From: Mesoterricola sediminis
GTDB lineage: Bacteria; Acidobacteriota; Holophagae; Holophagales; Holophagaceae
Assembly (NCBI RefSeq): GCF_030295425.1
Contig: NZ_AP027081.1
Coordinates: forward strand, 3,021,001 to 3,085,000
Length of the DNA stretch: 64,000 bases
Reading direction: 5' to 3'
Each line of letters begins with the position of its first letter. The stretch's first letter is position 1. Position numbers and translations under genes: made by a program. This document shows positions 24,876 through 32,748 of the stretch, one piece after another. The notes under the pieces were generated by a model that made no database searches, was not told the origin of the DNA, and saw nothing but the letters and a program-made list of their open reading frames with translations.

Positions 24876-25391
24876 TCAGCCCCGGTTCCTCAGCCAGGAT
24901 CGCAGGAAGAGGGCCGCCAGCGCCACGATCACGCCGCCCCACACGAGGGGGCGGTAGCGCCGGCCCTCGGCCTCCCGGCGGGCCTTCTCCTCGGCCTTGC
25001 GGGCGTTCTCTTCGAGGGAGAGGCGGCTCTGGACCTCCCGGGCCTTGGCCAGGGCGTCACGCTCGGCCTGGCGCTGGTCCGCGATGTCCTTGGGCACGTT
25101 CGAATCCTTGTCCTGCTCCTGCAGGCGCACCCGCACGAGGGGGCGGCGTCCCGCCGGGGCGGCGCTGGAGGGCCGGGCGGTCCCGTCCTCGCTCCCGTCG
25201 TAGGCGCCGGTGAGCTGGTCGAGGCTCTCGGCGAGGTCCTGGATGTCCTGGCGCATGGCCACCAGGTCCCCGTGCTGGCGTTCCAGGAGGCTCCCCTGCA
25301 TCCACAGGAGGCCCACCTGGAAGCCCAGGAGGACGAGGAGCGTCCCCCCCAGCCAGGTGGGGAGGCCGGTGCGGGGTCGGGGTTCGTTCAT
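24876..25391 (-). CDS. Coiled-coil protein with a membrane helix at each end
   Basis: 171 aa. N-terminal helix about 13-31 (WLGGTLLVLLGFQVGLLWMQ), a charged heptad-like stretch (about 35-140, including ERDALAKAREVQSRLSLEEN and ARKAEEKARREAEG) and a C-terminal helix about 147-165 (LVWGGVIVALAALFLRSWL). The start overlaps the upstream phosphatase stop (ATGA). Topology suggests the coiled coil faces one side of the membrane with both termini on the other. No family. Could be a partner or anchor of the SpoIIE phosphatase; inference from position only. Confidence 0.6.
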   Translation of the reverse strand: MNEPRPRTGLPTWLGGTLLVLLGFQVGLLWMQGSLLERQHGDLVAMRQDIQDLAESLDQLTGAYDGSEDGTARPSSAAPAGRRPLVRVRLQEQDKDSNVPKDIADQRQAERDALAKAREVQSRLSLEENARKAEEKARREAEGRRYRPLVWGGVIVALAALFLRSWLRNRG

Positions 25392-27943
25392 GCGGACTCC
25401 CTGGAGAGGATGAAGAGGGTGCGGTCATCCCGGTTCTGGGCGTCGAAGGCGGTGACGTCGTGGAAGACGGCTTCGCAGGCGGCCCGCACCGATCCCGTGC
25501 CCCAGATCCGCTGGACCTGGTCCCGGAGGCGCCGCACACCGTAGAGTTCGCCCTGCCTGTTCATGGCCTCGGTGAGGCCGTCGCTGTACATCACCAGCCA
25601 CTGCCTGGATTCCAGGACGCCCTCCTGGACGACCCAGTTCCCGTCCCGCCAGGGGCGGAGGCCCAGCCCGCGGCCGGGGATCTCCATTTCGCGGGCGTCG
25701 CAGGCCTGGGCGCCGCTCACGAGGAGCGGGGGCGGATGCCCGGCCCGGGCGGTCCGGTAGCGGCCGTCCCGGTCCCACTCGAGGAGGGAGAGGGTGAGGA
25801 AGTCCCGGGGGCCCATGAGGCTCCGGAGGGTGCGGTCCAGGGTGGGGAGGATCTCCTCGAAGGACATCCCCTCCTGGTGGGCCGCCATCTTCAGCAGGGC
25901 CATGGCCTGGCTCATGTAGAGGGCCGCCGCGAGGCCCTTGCCGCTCACGTCGCCCACGGCGGCGATCCAGCTCCCCGAGGGCCTGCGGCCCACCCAGAGG
26001 AGGTCGCCGCCGGTCTCGAGGGCGGGGCTGAGGCGAAGGGCGGCCTGGAAGCCCGGCATGTCGGGGGGGACGCTGGTGATCAGGCCTTCCTGGATGGCCC
26101 GGGCGGTCTGGAGCTCCTGCTCGATGCGGCCCTGGTCCAGCATCCGGCGGTGGAGCACCGCGGTCTCGAGGAGCTGCCCGGCGGCGATGGCCACCTCGCG
26201 CAGCAGTTCCCGGTCCTCGCGGCCGTAGTTGAGCTCGGCGTACTTGCCCCCGAGCATCAGGCCGGCGTGGGGCTCCTCGTTCACCATGATCAGCGCGAGG
26301 ACCTGGACCTCCAGCGCGTCCAGGTGGGCGCGCAGGGCCTCGCCCTGCTCCCGCACCCAGTCGGCCTCGTCGCTCCCCATGCCCAGGACGACCTCGCGGT
26401 TCTCCCGGGCGTGGCGGAGGATGTCCAGGGGGAGTTCCAGGACGGCGGGCCGGGCGAGCTGCTCGGCGAAGGGATCCTCGGGGTCGGGGTCGGGCACGGG
26501 GGGCAGCACGAGGCGGCGCTGGTCCACGCCCAGCATGAGGAGGACGTGGGGCCGGTAGGCCTCCCGGATCGAGTCCGCGAGGCTGGCGAGGAGGGCCTCC
26601 TCGGAGAAGCGCTTGCGGGTCTCCCGCAGATTCCCCAGGATGACCTCCCGGGCCGTGTGGAGGTCCCGGCGGAAGATGCGGCGCAGGGCCTGGAGCATCC
26701 ACCTCAGGAGCCACCCGATGGGGATGGCCGAGATGCCGACGAGCACGCCCACCCAGGCGGAGGGGACGACCTGGATGCCCTGGGCGAAGAGGTACGCGAG
26801 GCCCCCCAGGTAGAGGGCCAGGGTGATCCCCAGGACGCCGAAGTAGGTGACCCACCGGAGCAGGGCGCGGCGGACGTCGAAGAACCCGTGGCGGAAGATG
26901 GCGTAGGCGAAGGAGAGGGGGAGGAGCGGCAGGGGCAGGAAGAAGATCCACGCCTCCCGCTGGAAGATGAGGCTGGCCCCGGCGATCCGCTGCAGGACGT
27001 TGAAGGCGAACAGGTCGGCCATGATGGCCGTGGAGAACAGGAGGGTGGGGATGAGGCCGGCCCGCTTCCTGCCCTGGAGCTTGAAGGCGCCGATCCAGAA
27101 GAGCACCAGGCCGGTGATGGCGACCGCGGGGGTGGCCATGCCCACCACCCGGCCGATCCAGCTCTGGTCCAGGTAGACGAACACCTCCTGGAAGAACTCG
27201 TTCCGGTCGAAGGTGCGCAGCAGGAGCCGCAGGCCGAGCAGGACGCCGCCGCCCAGGGAGAACCCGTAGAGGGCGGCCAGGAAGTGCCGGTTGGTGCGCA
27301 GGGGGAAGGGGTGCGGGAAGCGGAGGAAGAAGTGGAGCCACAGCGGGGGCGCCAGGCCCAGGGCCAGGGCCGAGGTGAGGATCATCGGCACGAGGAGGGG
27401 CAGCGACACCGCGTCCAGGGCCGGCCCGACCCCCACCAGCACGGTCACCAGGAGGGAGACGATGCCGATGTAGTAGAAGTGGCGCGCGATCTTCCGGGAG
27501 GGGGAGGACACCACGACCAGGAGGCCCATGGCCCAGGCCACGAGGGCCGACACCAGGACCAGCAGGCTCGTGCGGTCGAAGCTCTTGACCATCTTCACCG
27601 GCAGGCGGAGGATGCGCCCCTCGCGCAGCACGGTGTAGATCAGGATGCGCCCCTCGGGCTGGGCGTTGATGTACCGCTGGGCGTCGGTCAGGTGACGGGC
27701 GTCCACCTTCCGGCCGTGGATGGAGAGGAGTTCGTCCCCGTCCAGGAGGCCGGCCGTCTCGGCCTCCCCGTTGGGGAGGATCTCGGCGATGACCACCCGT
27801 TTGCCCACGGGCTTCCAGGTGCACTGGTCGTCCGAGGGGGCGTAGACCCAGTTGTTGAGGTAGAAGGAGCCCAGGGCCAGCACCAGCGCGAAGACGCTGC
27901 TGAGGACCAATTTCCAGCGGATGGCTCGAAGGGAGGGGGACAA
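25388..27943 (-). CDS. Membrane PDZ-GAF-SpoIIE (PP2C-type) phosphatase
   Basis: 851 aa, TTG start at 27943 with AAGG five bases upstream. Domains in order: signal anchor (about 11-31); a PDZ-like domain (about 40-115, IAEILPNGEAETAGLLDGDE), placed outside the cytoplasm; six to eight membrane helices (about 125-410); a GAF-like sensor region (about 440-600); and a C-terminal SpoIIE/RsbU phosphatase domain (about 620-850) with metal-binding 'ALETGGDLLWVGRRPSGSW', 'AVGDVSGKGLAAALYMSQAM' and 'MYSDGLTEAMNRQGELYG'. Known role of the domain: dephosphorylates an anti-anti-sigma factor in a partner switch. No anti-sigma or STAS gene is nearby, so the target is elsewhere. First gene of a five-gene-spaced operon down to 23510; 14 bp from the divergent SDR gene. 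Confidence 0.9.
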   Translation of the reverse strand: MSPSLRAIRWKLVLSSVFALVLALGSFYLNNWVYAPSDDQCTWKPVGKRVVIAEILPNGEAETAGLLDGDELLSIHGRKVDARHLTDAQRYINAQPEGRILIYTVLREGRILRLPVKMVKSFDRTSLLVLVSALVAWAMGLLVVVSSPSRKIARHFYYIGIVSLLVTVLVGVGPALDAVSLPLLVPMILTSALALGLAPPLWLHFFLRFPHPFPLRTNRHFLAALYGFSLGGGVLLGLRLLLRTFDRNEFFQEVFVYLDQSWIGRVVGMATPAVAITGLVLFWIGAFKLQGRKRAGLIPTLLFSTAIMADLFAFNVLQRIAGASLIFQREAWIFFLPLPLLPLSFAYAIFRHGFFDVRRALLRWVTYFGVLGITLALYLGGLAYLFAQGIQVVPSAWVGVLVGISAIPIGWLLRWMLQALRRIFRRDLHTAREVILGNLRETRKRFSEEALLASLADSIREAYRPHVLLMLGVDQRRLVLPPVPDPDPEDPFAEQLARPAVLELPLDILRHARENREVVLGMGSDEADWVREQGEALRAHLDALEVQVLALIMVNEEPHAGLMLGGKYAELNYGREDRELLREVAIAAGQLLETAVLHRRMLDQGRIEQELQTARAIQEGLITSVPPDMPGFQAALRLSPALETGGDLLWVGRRPSGSWIAAVGDVSGKGLAAALYMSQAMALLKMAAHQEGMSFEEILPTLDRTLRSLMGPRDFLTLSLLEWDRDGRYRTARAGHPPPLLVSGAQACDAREMEIPGRGLGLRPWRDGNWVVQEGVLESRQWLVMYSDGLTEAMNRQGELYGVRRLRDQVQRIWGTGSVRAACEAVFHDVTAFDAQNRDDRTLFILSRESA

Positions 27944-27957
27944 GGTAACCTTAGGGC

Positions 27958-28689
27958 ATGGGGAAGACCGACGGGGAGAACCGGACCTGGTGGCTGCTGG
28001 TGGGAGGCCGGAGACGGCTGGGCCGCAGGCTTGCGGAGGCCCTGGCCCCGGAGCACGATCTGGTCCTCACGTCCTCCGCGCCCTGGGAGGGCGAGGAAGC
28101 GTGGATCTCTGAACTTTCCAAACAGTCACACGTGAGGTGCTTGCTCTGGGATGCGGCAAGCCCCGCGCTTGTCCCTTCGATGATGGCAGATCTCGAGGCC
28201 CTGGGGGCGGCCGGCGTGCGCCTAAATTCGTGTGTCGTCGTGAGCGGCACCTTCCCCGAGACGCCCCTGGGCGCCTGGACCCCCCAGGACCTCGAGGACC
28301 TCTGGCGGGTGAACCTCACCTTTCCCCTCCTGGTCGCCCAGGCCGTCGCCCCTCACCTGGCGGACGGCGGGTGCCTCCAGTTCCTCCTCGACACGGCCAT
28401 CCACAAGCCCTTCCGGAAGCGCCTCCCCTATTCCGCCGCCAAGGCCGGCCTCGCCGCCCTCGTCCCGGGCCTCGCCCGGACCCTGGCGCCCCGGGTGCGG
28501 GTGGTGGGGCACGCCCTGGGCACCGCCCTGCCCGGCCCCCAGGACGACCCCGCCTTCCTGGCGTCCCGGAGCCTGACCGGGCGCATCGGCACCCCGGAGG
28601 ACCTGGCCCGGAGCCTCACCTTCGCCGCCGAGAGCCCCTACCTCACCGGGGAGGTCATCACCCTGGACGGCGGCACCCGCTGGATCTAA
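27958..28689 (+). CDS. FolM/pteridine-reductase-like short-chain dehydrogenase
   Basis: 243 aa. SDR fold with cofactor loop LLVGGRRRLGRRLAEAL: the family G-x-x-x-G-x-G is replaced by an arginine-rich version (G-G-R-R-R-L-G), which is typical of pteridine reductases and FolM (NADPH-dependent). Catalytic YSAAK with Tyr and Lys in 'KRLPYSAAKAGLAALVPG', preceded by FLLDTAIHKPF where classic SDRs have Ser. C-terminal 'YLTGEVITLDGGTRW' is the usual SDR ending. Candidate role: dihydromonapterin or dihydrofolate reduction. It lies 12 bp before queE, another pterin-derived pathway gene, which supports this but does not prove it. Confidence 0.75.
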   Translation: MGKTDGENRTWWLLVGGRRRLGRRLAEALAPEHDLVLTSSAPWEGEEAWISELSKQSHVRCLLWDAASPALVPSMMADLEALGAAGVRLNSCVVVSGTFPETPLGAWTPQDLEDLWRVNLTFPLLVAQAVAPHLADGGCLQFLLDTAIHKPFRKRLPYSAAKAGLAALVPGLARTLAPRVRVVGHALGTALPGPQDDPAFLASRSLTGRIGTPEDLARSLTFAAESPYLTGEVITLDGGTRWI

Positions 28690-28701
28690 GGAGTCGGACG
28701 C

Positions 28702-29370
28702 TTGCGCTTCAAAGTCAATGAAATCTTCCATTCCATCCAGGGCGAAGGCTCCAGGGCCGGCCGGCCCTGCGTGTTCATCCGCCTCACCGGGTGCCCCCTC
28801 CGCTGCAGCTACTGCGACACCACCTACGCCTTCCATGAGGGGGAATTCATGGACCTGGAGGCCATCCTGGCCCGGGTGCGGTCCATGGCGGGCGCCCCGG
28901 GGAAGGGCCCCAATGCCCCCTTCGTGGAGCTGACCGGGGGCGAGCCCCTGGCCCATCCCGACGCGCCGGCCCTCCTGTCGGCGCTCCTGGACGCGGGCTA
29001 CGAGGTGGCCCTGGAGACCGCCGGCAGCCACGACATCGGCCGGGTGGACCCCCGGGTCGTGAAGATCGTGGACCGGAAGACCCCCGGCAGCGGGGAATCC
29101 GCCCGGTGGCTGGAGTCCAACCTGGCCCACCTGGTGCCCGGCCAGGACGAGCTGAAGCTGGTGCTGACCTCGGAGGCGGACTACGCCTGGGCCCGGGCCT
29201 GGTGCCTGGAGAAGGGCGTCCTGGACCGGTTCGACGTGCTCTTCAGCCCCGTGTGGGGCGCCCTGGACCCGGCCTGGCTGGCGGAGCGCATCGTGGCGGA
29301 TGGCCTCCCCGTGCGCTTCCAGCTCCAGCTGCACAAGCTCGTCTGGGGGGCGGAGACCCGGGGCGTCTGA
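28702..29370 (+). CDS. queE: 7-carboxy-7-deazaguanine synthase
   Basis: 222 aa, TTG start at 28702 after AAGGAG at 28688. Radical-SAM enzyme that turns 6-carboxytetrahydropterin into 7-carboxy-7-deazaguanine in queuosine synthesis. Seen: 'FHSIQGEGSRAGRPCVFIRL' at the N-terminus, cluster motif CPLRCSYCD (CX3CX2C) followed by TTYAF, and 'FVELTGGEPLAHP' (SAM-binding GGEP). Matches family length. Works upstream of the tgt product of 8441 in the same pathway. Confidence 0.94.
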   Translation: MRFKVNEIFHSIQGEGSRAGRPCVFIRLTGCPLRCSYCDTTYAFHEGEFMDLEAILARVRSMAGAPGKGPNAPFVELTGGEPLAHPDAPALLSALLDAGYEVALETAGSHDIGRVDPRVVKIVDRKTPGSGESARWLESNLAHLVPGQDELKLVLTSEADYAWARAWCLEKGVLDRFDVLFSPVWGALDPAWLAERIVADGLPVRFQLQLHKLVWGAETRGV

Positions 29371-29376
29371 CCGGAC

Positions 29377-29886
29377 TCAGGGCCGGGTGGTGACCCGCCA
29401 GAAGGCCCCGGCCAGCGCCAGGGCGAGGACGAGGAGGGTCCAGGGGAGCGCGGGGGGGGCCCAGAGGGCCTCCCACCCGTGGCGCAGCTGGCTGGCGACC
29501 AGGTTGGACTTCCCGGCCACCATCTCCATCTGCCGCAGGTAGACCTTGCTGTCGGTGGGCTCGAGCTCGAAGGGCAGGTCCTGGCGGACGGCCCAGATCC
29601 GGGCGGCCAGGGCCCCGGCGGCGCCGGCGCCCAGGATCAGGCCGGTGACGAGGCGGATCCGGGGCAGCCGCGGCCCCGCCGCGTCCCGGAAGAGGCCGGT
29701 GCGGGGCGGCTCCGGCTCCGGCCGGAGCGCCGCCCATTCCCCGGGGGAGAGGGGCAGGCCCCGGCGCTGGAGTTCGGCCGCCGCCGCCTCGACGGCCTCC
29801 CGCCGGTAGCGGCGGGCGCCGGCGAGGTAGGCGCGCAGGTCCGGTTCGGGCAGGCCCGGGATGCGGGCCAGGAAATCGTCGGCCAC
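29377..29886 (-). CDS. Hypothetical protein with two membrane helices
   Basis: 169 aa from the GTG at 29886, two bases after the stop of the DUF2911 gene, with TAGGGG just upstream. The N-terminal third (about 1-55) is soluble and helical (DFLARIPGLPEPDLRAYLAG). Helix 1 is about 80-100 (RLVTGLILGAGAAGALAARI), helix 2 about 143-162 (LPWTLLVLALALAGAFW), with a periplasmic-type loop between. No family recognised. Its tight link to DUF2911 suggests shared expression; the 3' end is convergent with queE. Confidence 0.55.
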   Translation of the reverse strand: MADDFLARIPGLPEPDLRAYLAGARRYRREAVEAAAAELQRRGLPLSPGEWAALRPEPEPPRTGLFRDAAGPRLPRIRLVTGLILGAGAAGALAARIWAVRQDLPFELEPTDSKVYLRQMEMVAGKSNLVASQLRHGWEALWAPPALPWTLLVLALALAGAFWRVTTRP

Positions 29887-29888
29887 CC

Positions 29889-30743
29889 CTACTTGCCCTG
29901 CCAGTCCGCGAGGGTCTTCTTCAGGCCGTCCGTGTAGTCCTGGGGGACCTGGGCGGCCACGGCCAGGTCCAGGGCCTTCTTCAGGAGCGGCAGGGCCTCG
30001 GCGGCGCGCCCCGTCCTGTGGAGGAGGCGGGCCTTGGTCTCCAGGTTGCCGTAGGTCTCCTTGGCCTTGATGGACTGGTCGGCCCAGGCCAGGCCCTGGT
30101 CCAGGTGGGTGCCGCTGTCCAGGCAGTAGCGGGCGCCCCGGAGGAAGGGGACGTACTCGTCGGGCTTCGCGCCGGCGAGGGTGCGGTTCAGGTAGGCCCA
30201 GTAGAGGCCCGGAGCGTCCAGGCCGATCTCGAAGGCCACGGCCACCTTCTCCCAGGCCAGGGTCGCCACCAGGGCGGTGTCGCTCTTCACGGCGAGGGCG
30301 TAGGTGAGCCGCTCCTGGAGGTGGGGCATGGGCATGGGCTTCACCTCGAAGCTGACCACGTCCTCCTCGTCCTTGTGGGTGTAGTCGCCCCACTGCTTGG
30401 GGTTGCGGTTGAAGATGAGCTTCCACGCCTTCTCCCCCGGCACGGCAAAGAAGGCGTACGAGCCCGCCGCCAGCTCCTTCCCGCCGATCTTCACGGGGTC
30501 GCTGAAGGTGAACACGGTGGCGTTGTTGGCGCCGGCCCGCCAGATGTGGTCGTAGGGGACGAGGCCGCCCCAGATCTTGCGCCCCTTGACGGCGGGGCTG
30601 CTGTAGTCGATCTTCACCGTGCTGGCGCCGAGGTCCTGGGAGACGCTGGCGGCGGGGCTGGGCTGGTAGGGCTTGACGACCGTGGGCTGGGCCTGGAGGG
30701 CCAGGGCGGCCGGAAGGGCGACGAAGAAGGGAAGCGCGCGCAT
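29889..30743 (-). CDS. DUF2911 exported protein
   Basis: 284 aa. Signal peptide 1-18 (MRALPFFVALPAALALQAQ). DUF2911 core at about 30-180: 'PSPAASVSQDLGASTVKIDY' then 'GRKIWGGLVPYDHIWRAGAN' and 'AGSYAFFAVPGEKAWKLIFN'. A C-terminal extension of about 100 residues has TPR-like helices (ETKARLLHRTGRAAEALPLL). DUF2911 proteins are common in Bacteroidota and Acidobacteriota and have no known reaction; they are predicted periplasmic. Starts face-to-face with pcm, sharing the CATG at the boundary. Confidence 0.88.
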   Translation of the reverse strand: MRALPFFVALPAALALQAQPTVVKPYQPSPAASVSQDLGASTVKIDYSSPAVKGRKIWGGLVPYDHIWRAGANNATVFTFSDPVKIGGKELAAGSYAFFAVPGEKAWKLIFNRNPKQWGDYTHKDEEDVVSFEVKPMPMPHLQERLTYALAVKSDTALVATLAWEKVAVAFEIGLDAPGLYWAYLNRTLAGAKPDEYVPFLRGARYCLDSGTHLDQGLAWADQSIKAKETYGNLETKARLLHRTGRAAEALPLLKKALDLAVAAQVPQDYTDGLKKTLADWQGK

Positions 30744-31410
30744 GGATGCTCCTGGATGGAAGGCTCCGATATCCTACACCACCGATCAGGAATCTGAGCG
30801 GGCCCGGATGATCGCGGAGCAGATCCGGGACCGGGGGGTGGCGGATCCCCGGGTGCTGGCGGCCATGGCCGCCGTGCCCCGCCACGCCTTCCTGGAGCCC
30901 GCCCTGGCCGGCCTGGCCTACGCCGACCGGCCCCTGCCCCTGGGTTTCGGCCAAACCATCAGCCAGCCCTACATCGTCGCCTTCATGGCCGAGGCCCTCG
31001 GCCTCCGGGGCGGAGAGCGGGTGCTGGAGGTGGGGTCGGGCTGCGGGTACATGGCCGCGGTCCTCGCCCGCCTCGCGGGTTCGGTCCATGGCATCGAGCT
31101 GGAGGCCGCCCTGGTCGCCCGGGCCTGCCGGACCCTGGCGGCCCTGGGCGGCCCCCCGGTCACCCTCCGCTGCGGGGATGGCCGGTTCGGCTGGCCGGAG
31201 GCCGCCCCCTTCGACGCCATCCTGGCCAGCTGCGCCGCGGAGGCCATCCCGGCCGCCTGGTGGGACCAGCTGGCGCCCGCGGGCCGCATCCTCCTGCCCC
31301 TGGAGCGCTCCGGCCGCCAGGACCTGGTGCTGGCGCGGCGGGGCCCCGAGGGGCCCCGCTACCTGGCCCTCCTCCCGGTGGCCTTCGTGCCCCTCCGGGC
31401 ACCCGCCTAG
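30742..31410 (+). CDS. pcm: Protein-L-isoaspartate O-methyltransferase
   Basis: About 222 aa from the ATG at 30742; the ATG at 30808 (MIAEQIRDRG) is an alternative that better matches many Pcm starts. Repairs isoaspartyl residues in aged proteins using SAM. Seen: 'VPRHAFLEPALAGLAYADRP', 'GQTISQPYIVAFMAEAL' (family signature), and the SAM-binding loop 'VLEVGSGCGYMAAVLARL'. The start region overlaps the divergent DUF2911 start. Monocistronic on the plus strand. Confidence 0.9.
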   Translation: MDAPGWKAPISYTTDQESERARMIAEQIRDRGVADPRVLAAMAAVPRHAFLEPALAGLAYADRPLPLGFGQTISQPYIVAFMAEALGLRGGERVLEVGSGCGYMAAVLARLAGSVHGIELEAALVARACRTLAALGGPPVTLRCGDGRFGWPEAAPFDAILASCAAEAIPAAWWDQLAPAGRILLPLERSGRQDLVLARRGPEGPRYLALLPVAFVPLRAPA

Positions 31411-31857
31411 GGTCAATACGGTCGGTACAATGAATCACCGAGGCCGCCGGCGATGCCCTTTGGGGGTTTCCGGTACCGGGGCTGAGGTGGGTCCATGACT
31501 TCGATTTCGAATTCGACTCGCCTTGTCCCGGCTCGACTTCGTAGTCGGGTCGGTCAGCTGCTCATCTTCCTCTTGATGGCCCTGGGGTTCATTGGGTCGC
31601 GGCTACAGCCTGCAGGTTCGCTCAGCAGCTCAGATCGGACGCTCTGATGGCATGCCGGCCTCTCCCGAGGGGGGGAGAGACGCGAAACGCGGCAGCTTGC
31701 GGCGAATCACCCTCACTGCGTGCAGGAGCGATAAGCGATCGGGATCGACGTTTTTGCCGATCGCCACGCATGGGCAAATCCATCCTTCCACAGGGTAGGG
31801 AAAAAATAACGAATCCTCACGATGAATTTCAACCCAGCCAGAGTCCATGGTCCCACT
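31411..31857. other. Gene-poor boundary of the acquired region
   Basis: About 450 bp between pcm and the end of the tauD-like gene. The only supported item is the small open frame at 31495-31647. After about 31640 base composition drops and stays mixed to about 41530. No terminal repeats, tRNA or integrase were seen here, so the border of the island is judged from composition only. Confidence 0.5.
31495..31647 (+). CDS. Possible 50-aa membrane peptide
   Basis: ATG at 31495 preceded by GAGGTGG about five bases upstream, then 50 codons to a TGA. It has a basic N-terminal part (STRLVPARLRSRVG), a hydrophobic stretch (QLLIFLLMALGFIGSRL) that could be a membrane helix, and a polar serine-rich end. 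No family. The ribosome site and helix argue for a gene; short length and lack of relatives argue against. Confidence 0.3.
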   Translation: MTSISNSTRLVPARLRSRVGQLLIFLLMALGFIGSRLQPAGSLSSSDRTL

Positions 31858-32748
31858 TCACACATAAGACAGGGCCGTATACAAAGTCCTGCGGCAATCC
31901 AGGATCTTTCTTCGCCCATGCATGGTTCGCGTGTTGTCGATGGCGACCACGTCCCCATCCTGCCAGGGGATGGCCTCGGTGCAAGCATCCGTGACCCGGG
32001 TGATCTCCTCCATGGCCCAGGCAGGGATGGGGCGTCCGTTGTCCAGCGTGATGCGCGGCGCCTGGTAGTTGTAGGAGGGCCCGAGGAGACTGTTGGCCCA
32101 GGCGATCCGGGGGCTGAACCGAGTGGGGTGGGCCAGGGCGGCGCACACGGACACGCTAAGGCTCCGGTCCAGGTTGACGGTCATCCTCGTTCCGGGCACC
32201 GACGCGCAAAACCGGTCGACCTGGGCCTGGTCCAGTCGGGAGCCTTCCGGCAGGCTGGGCATTTCGTGTTGAAGGTAGCGGGTCCAGAGGTCCTCGGGCA
32301 CGGTGCGCTCGTAGAGGACCTGGTGGTCCAGGAACAGGCGTTTCACAGCGGGGGCAAGCCGGTACCAGACGGCCCGTCCCTCGCACAGGGTGGTCTGGGA
32401 CCCCTCCCGGGCGGCAATGGCAGCATAGAACCAGACCACATCGGGGACCCGGGGCGTCGTGCCGTTCTCGCAATGGAGGCCGACGGCGGCGGTCCCTGCG
32501 TCGACCCGTTGTACGTCCGGTGCGAACCATGCCCTGGCGGGATCGATGGCGGTCCTGTGGCTGGCCTTTCGGACGAAGGCCGAAAAGGTCCCCAGATCGA
32601 CCCGGAATCCCCTGAACAGGACGGCACCCCGGCGCTTTAATTGCCTGAGAAGCAACGTCTGGGGAATATCCAGGATCGAATGCCCATGTTCGGTGGCGAT
32701 GATGTCGAAGCCTGGCGCGGAACCAAGCTTGAACCCGTTGGCTCTCAT
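31858..32748 (-). CDS. TauD/TfdA-family Fe(II)/2-oxoglutarate dioxygenase
   Basis: 296 aa. Start ATG overlaps the stop of the MFS gene (ATGA). The iron facial triad is visible as His92 and Glu94 in 'AVGLHCENGTTPR' (HxE rather than HxD) and His277 in 'NTRTMHGRRKIL'; Arg286/287 near the C-terminus is the likely 2-oxoglutarate anchor. HxE-type TauD relatives are often tailoring hydroxylases in natural-product pathways (for example SyrP-like). Last gene of the minus-strand cluster; likely hydroxylates or otherwise oxidises the cluster product. Substrate unknown. Confidence 0.85.
   Translation of the reverse strand: MRANGFKLGSAPGFDIIATEHGHSILDIPQTLLLRQLKRRGAVLFRGFRVDLGTFSAFVRKASHRTAIDPARAWFAPDVQRVDAGTAAVGLHCENGTTPRVPDVVWFYAAIAAREGSQTTLCEGRAVWYRLAPAVKRLFLDHQVLYERTVPEDLWTRYLQHEMPSLPEGSRLDQAQVDRFCASVPGTRMTVNLDRSLSVSVCAALAHPTRFSPRIAWANSLLGPSYNYQAPRITLDNGRPIPAWAMEEITRVTDACTEAIPWQDGDVVAIDNTRTMHGRRKILDCRRTLYTALSYV

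Noticed and set aside
31766..31790. CACGCATGGGCAAATCC resembles the opening of a GEMM-I cyclic-di-nucleotide riboswitch.
   Set aside because: The required second stem with a GGGACGCAAAGC-type segment and the tetraloop receptor are missing downstream, and the next plus-strand gene is 6 kb away.
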